Shown here: in pieces, positions 13,236 to 13,766 of the stretch
How the letters are laid out: the number at the start of each line of letters is the position of its first letter
Numbering within the stretch: the stretch's first letter is position 1
Origin: an uncultured Lachnospiraceae bacterium
GTDB taxonomy: Bacteria > Bacillota > Clostridia > Lachnospirales > Lachnospiraceae
Length of the DNA stretch: 13,766 bases
Assembly (NCBI GenBank): GCA_902796045.1
Contig: CADBNQ010000300.1
Location: forward strand, 1 to 13,766
Direction of reading: 5' to 3'
The notes under the pieces: model-generated
Told to the model about the DNA's origin: nothing
Databases searched by the model: none
Seen by the model: the letters and a program-made list of their open reading frames with translations, nothing else
Position numbers and translations under genes: made by a program

Positions 13236-13766
13236 CTATTCTGCCAGAATCCCTGTTTCGATCATTGCCTTTCTCAGACGGGCTGCATGCTCCGGCTCCA
13301 TCTCTGTCAGCGGTCTTCTCAGCATACCCTTGCACAGGCCCATCATTTCCAGGGCTTTTTTAACAGGGATAGGATTGACCTCACAGAAAAGGGACCTGAT
13401 CAGCTCAAAATATCTGATCTGAAGATCACGGCTTTTGTCTGTATTGCCTGCAAAGTACTCTGCGCAGATATTGTGTGTATCCTCAGGAGCGATATTGGAC
13501 AGGACGGAGATCACTCCTTTGCCGCCGAGAGAGAGCAGGGGGACGATCATGTCATCATTGCCCGAATAAACATCAATATCTCCCTGAGTATCATACATAA
13601 GATGGGCCATATAGGTGATATCGCCTGTGGCATCCTTGATCGCCACGATATTATCAACATCCCTGACCATCTGTGCCATGGTCTTCGTCTCGATCTTGCA
13701 GCCTGTCCGTCCTGGTATGTTGTAGACGATCATGGGAAGACTGGTTCTCCTGGCGATATAGCTGAA
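13236..13766 (-). CDS. dapA: 4-hydroxy-tetrahydrodipicolinate synthase, 5' part outside the window
   Basis: This is the C-terminal 176 residues of DapA, which condenses pyruvate with aspartate semialdehyde in the first committed step to diaminopimelate and lysine. The open frame continues to the right edge, so roughly 115-120 N-terminal residues of the usual 290-300 are missing from view. YNIPGRTGC holds the active-site tyrosine and the substrate-binding arginine. IKDATGD holds the pyruvate Schiff-base lysine, encoded at about 13635-13637. VNPIPVKKALEMMG is also typical of the family's C-terminal half. No break or frameshift is seen. An ATG at 13733 lies inside the barrel and is not the start. 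The gene ends 10 bases before dapB. Confidence 0.95.
   Translation of the reverse strand, partial: FSYIARRTSLPMIVYNIPGRTGCKIETKTMAQMVRDVDNIVAIKDATGDITYMAHLMYDTQGDIDVYSGNDDMIVPLLSLGGKGVISVLSNIAPEDTHNICAEYFAGNTDKSRDLQIRYFELIRSLFCEVNPIPVKKALEMMGLCKGMLRRPLTEMEPEHAARLRKAMIETGILAE

Noticed and set aside
1..13766. Mobile element, CRISPR array, toxin-antitoxin or defence system
   Set aside because: No transposase, integrase, spaced direct repeats or defence domains were seen. All genes are recognisable housekeeping or regulatory families.

Overview
This window is a compact stretch of bacterial core genome in which all twelve protein genes lie on the minus strand, so transcription runs from the right edge to the left edge. 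Gene content suggests an anaerobic Firmicute of class Clostridia, most likely Lachnospiraceae or a close relative. The evidence is the HemZ radical-SAM protein next to a Rel/Spo-homolog synthetase and a small metallo-beta-lactamase-fold hydrolase, aspartate transcarbamoylase with a separate zinc-binding regulatory subunit, a eukaryotic-type NADP isocitrate dehydrogenase, AGGAGG-type ribosome binding sites and mid-range base composition. The assignment is an inference from gene families and was not confirmed by any search.

Layout in the direction of transcription. (1) 13766 to 12467: the 3' part of dapA, cut by the window edge, and dapB, which are successive steps of lysine/diaminopimelate synthesis. 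(2) 12396 to 11197: icd, a type II NADP isocitrate dehydrogenase, preceded by a strong intercistronic hairpin. (3) 11121 to 9783: pyrB and pyrI, the catalytic and regulatory chains of aspartate transcarbamoylase, overlapping by 11 bases. (4) 9692 to 2832: a good promoter, then rsh (ppGpp synthetase/hydrolase), an MBL-fold hydrolase, hemZ, a stand-alone HD-GYP protein, a short terminator-like hairpin, and aspS. (5) 2751 to 164: rpiB, metF and a MalY/PatB-type cystathionine beta-lyase. (6) 163 to 1: no gene, but a TTGACA / extended -10 promoter and a structured leader that look like the start of a ribosomal RNA operon running off the left edge.

Most genes supply building blocks for growth: lysine and cell wall (dapAB), 2-oxoglutarate and NADPH (icd), pyrimidines (pyrBI), charged tRNA (aspS), pentose phosphate (rpiB) and methionine/one-carbon units (metF, patB). 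The rsh gene supplies the alarmone control that normally ties such genes, and rRNA synthesis, to nutrient state. Gaps are short and several junctions overlap or are under 15 bases, which suggests a few long transcripts.

I found no mobile element, CRISPR array, defence island, tRNA or obviously novel multi-gene system. The points most worth a second look are the rRNA-type promoter and leader at the left edge, the HD-GYP gene where hisS would usually be expected, the series of hairpins at gene junctions, and the eukaryotic-type isocitrate dehydrogenase placed between lysine and pyrimidine genes.
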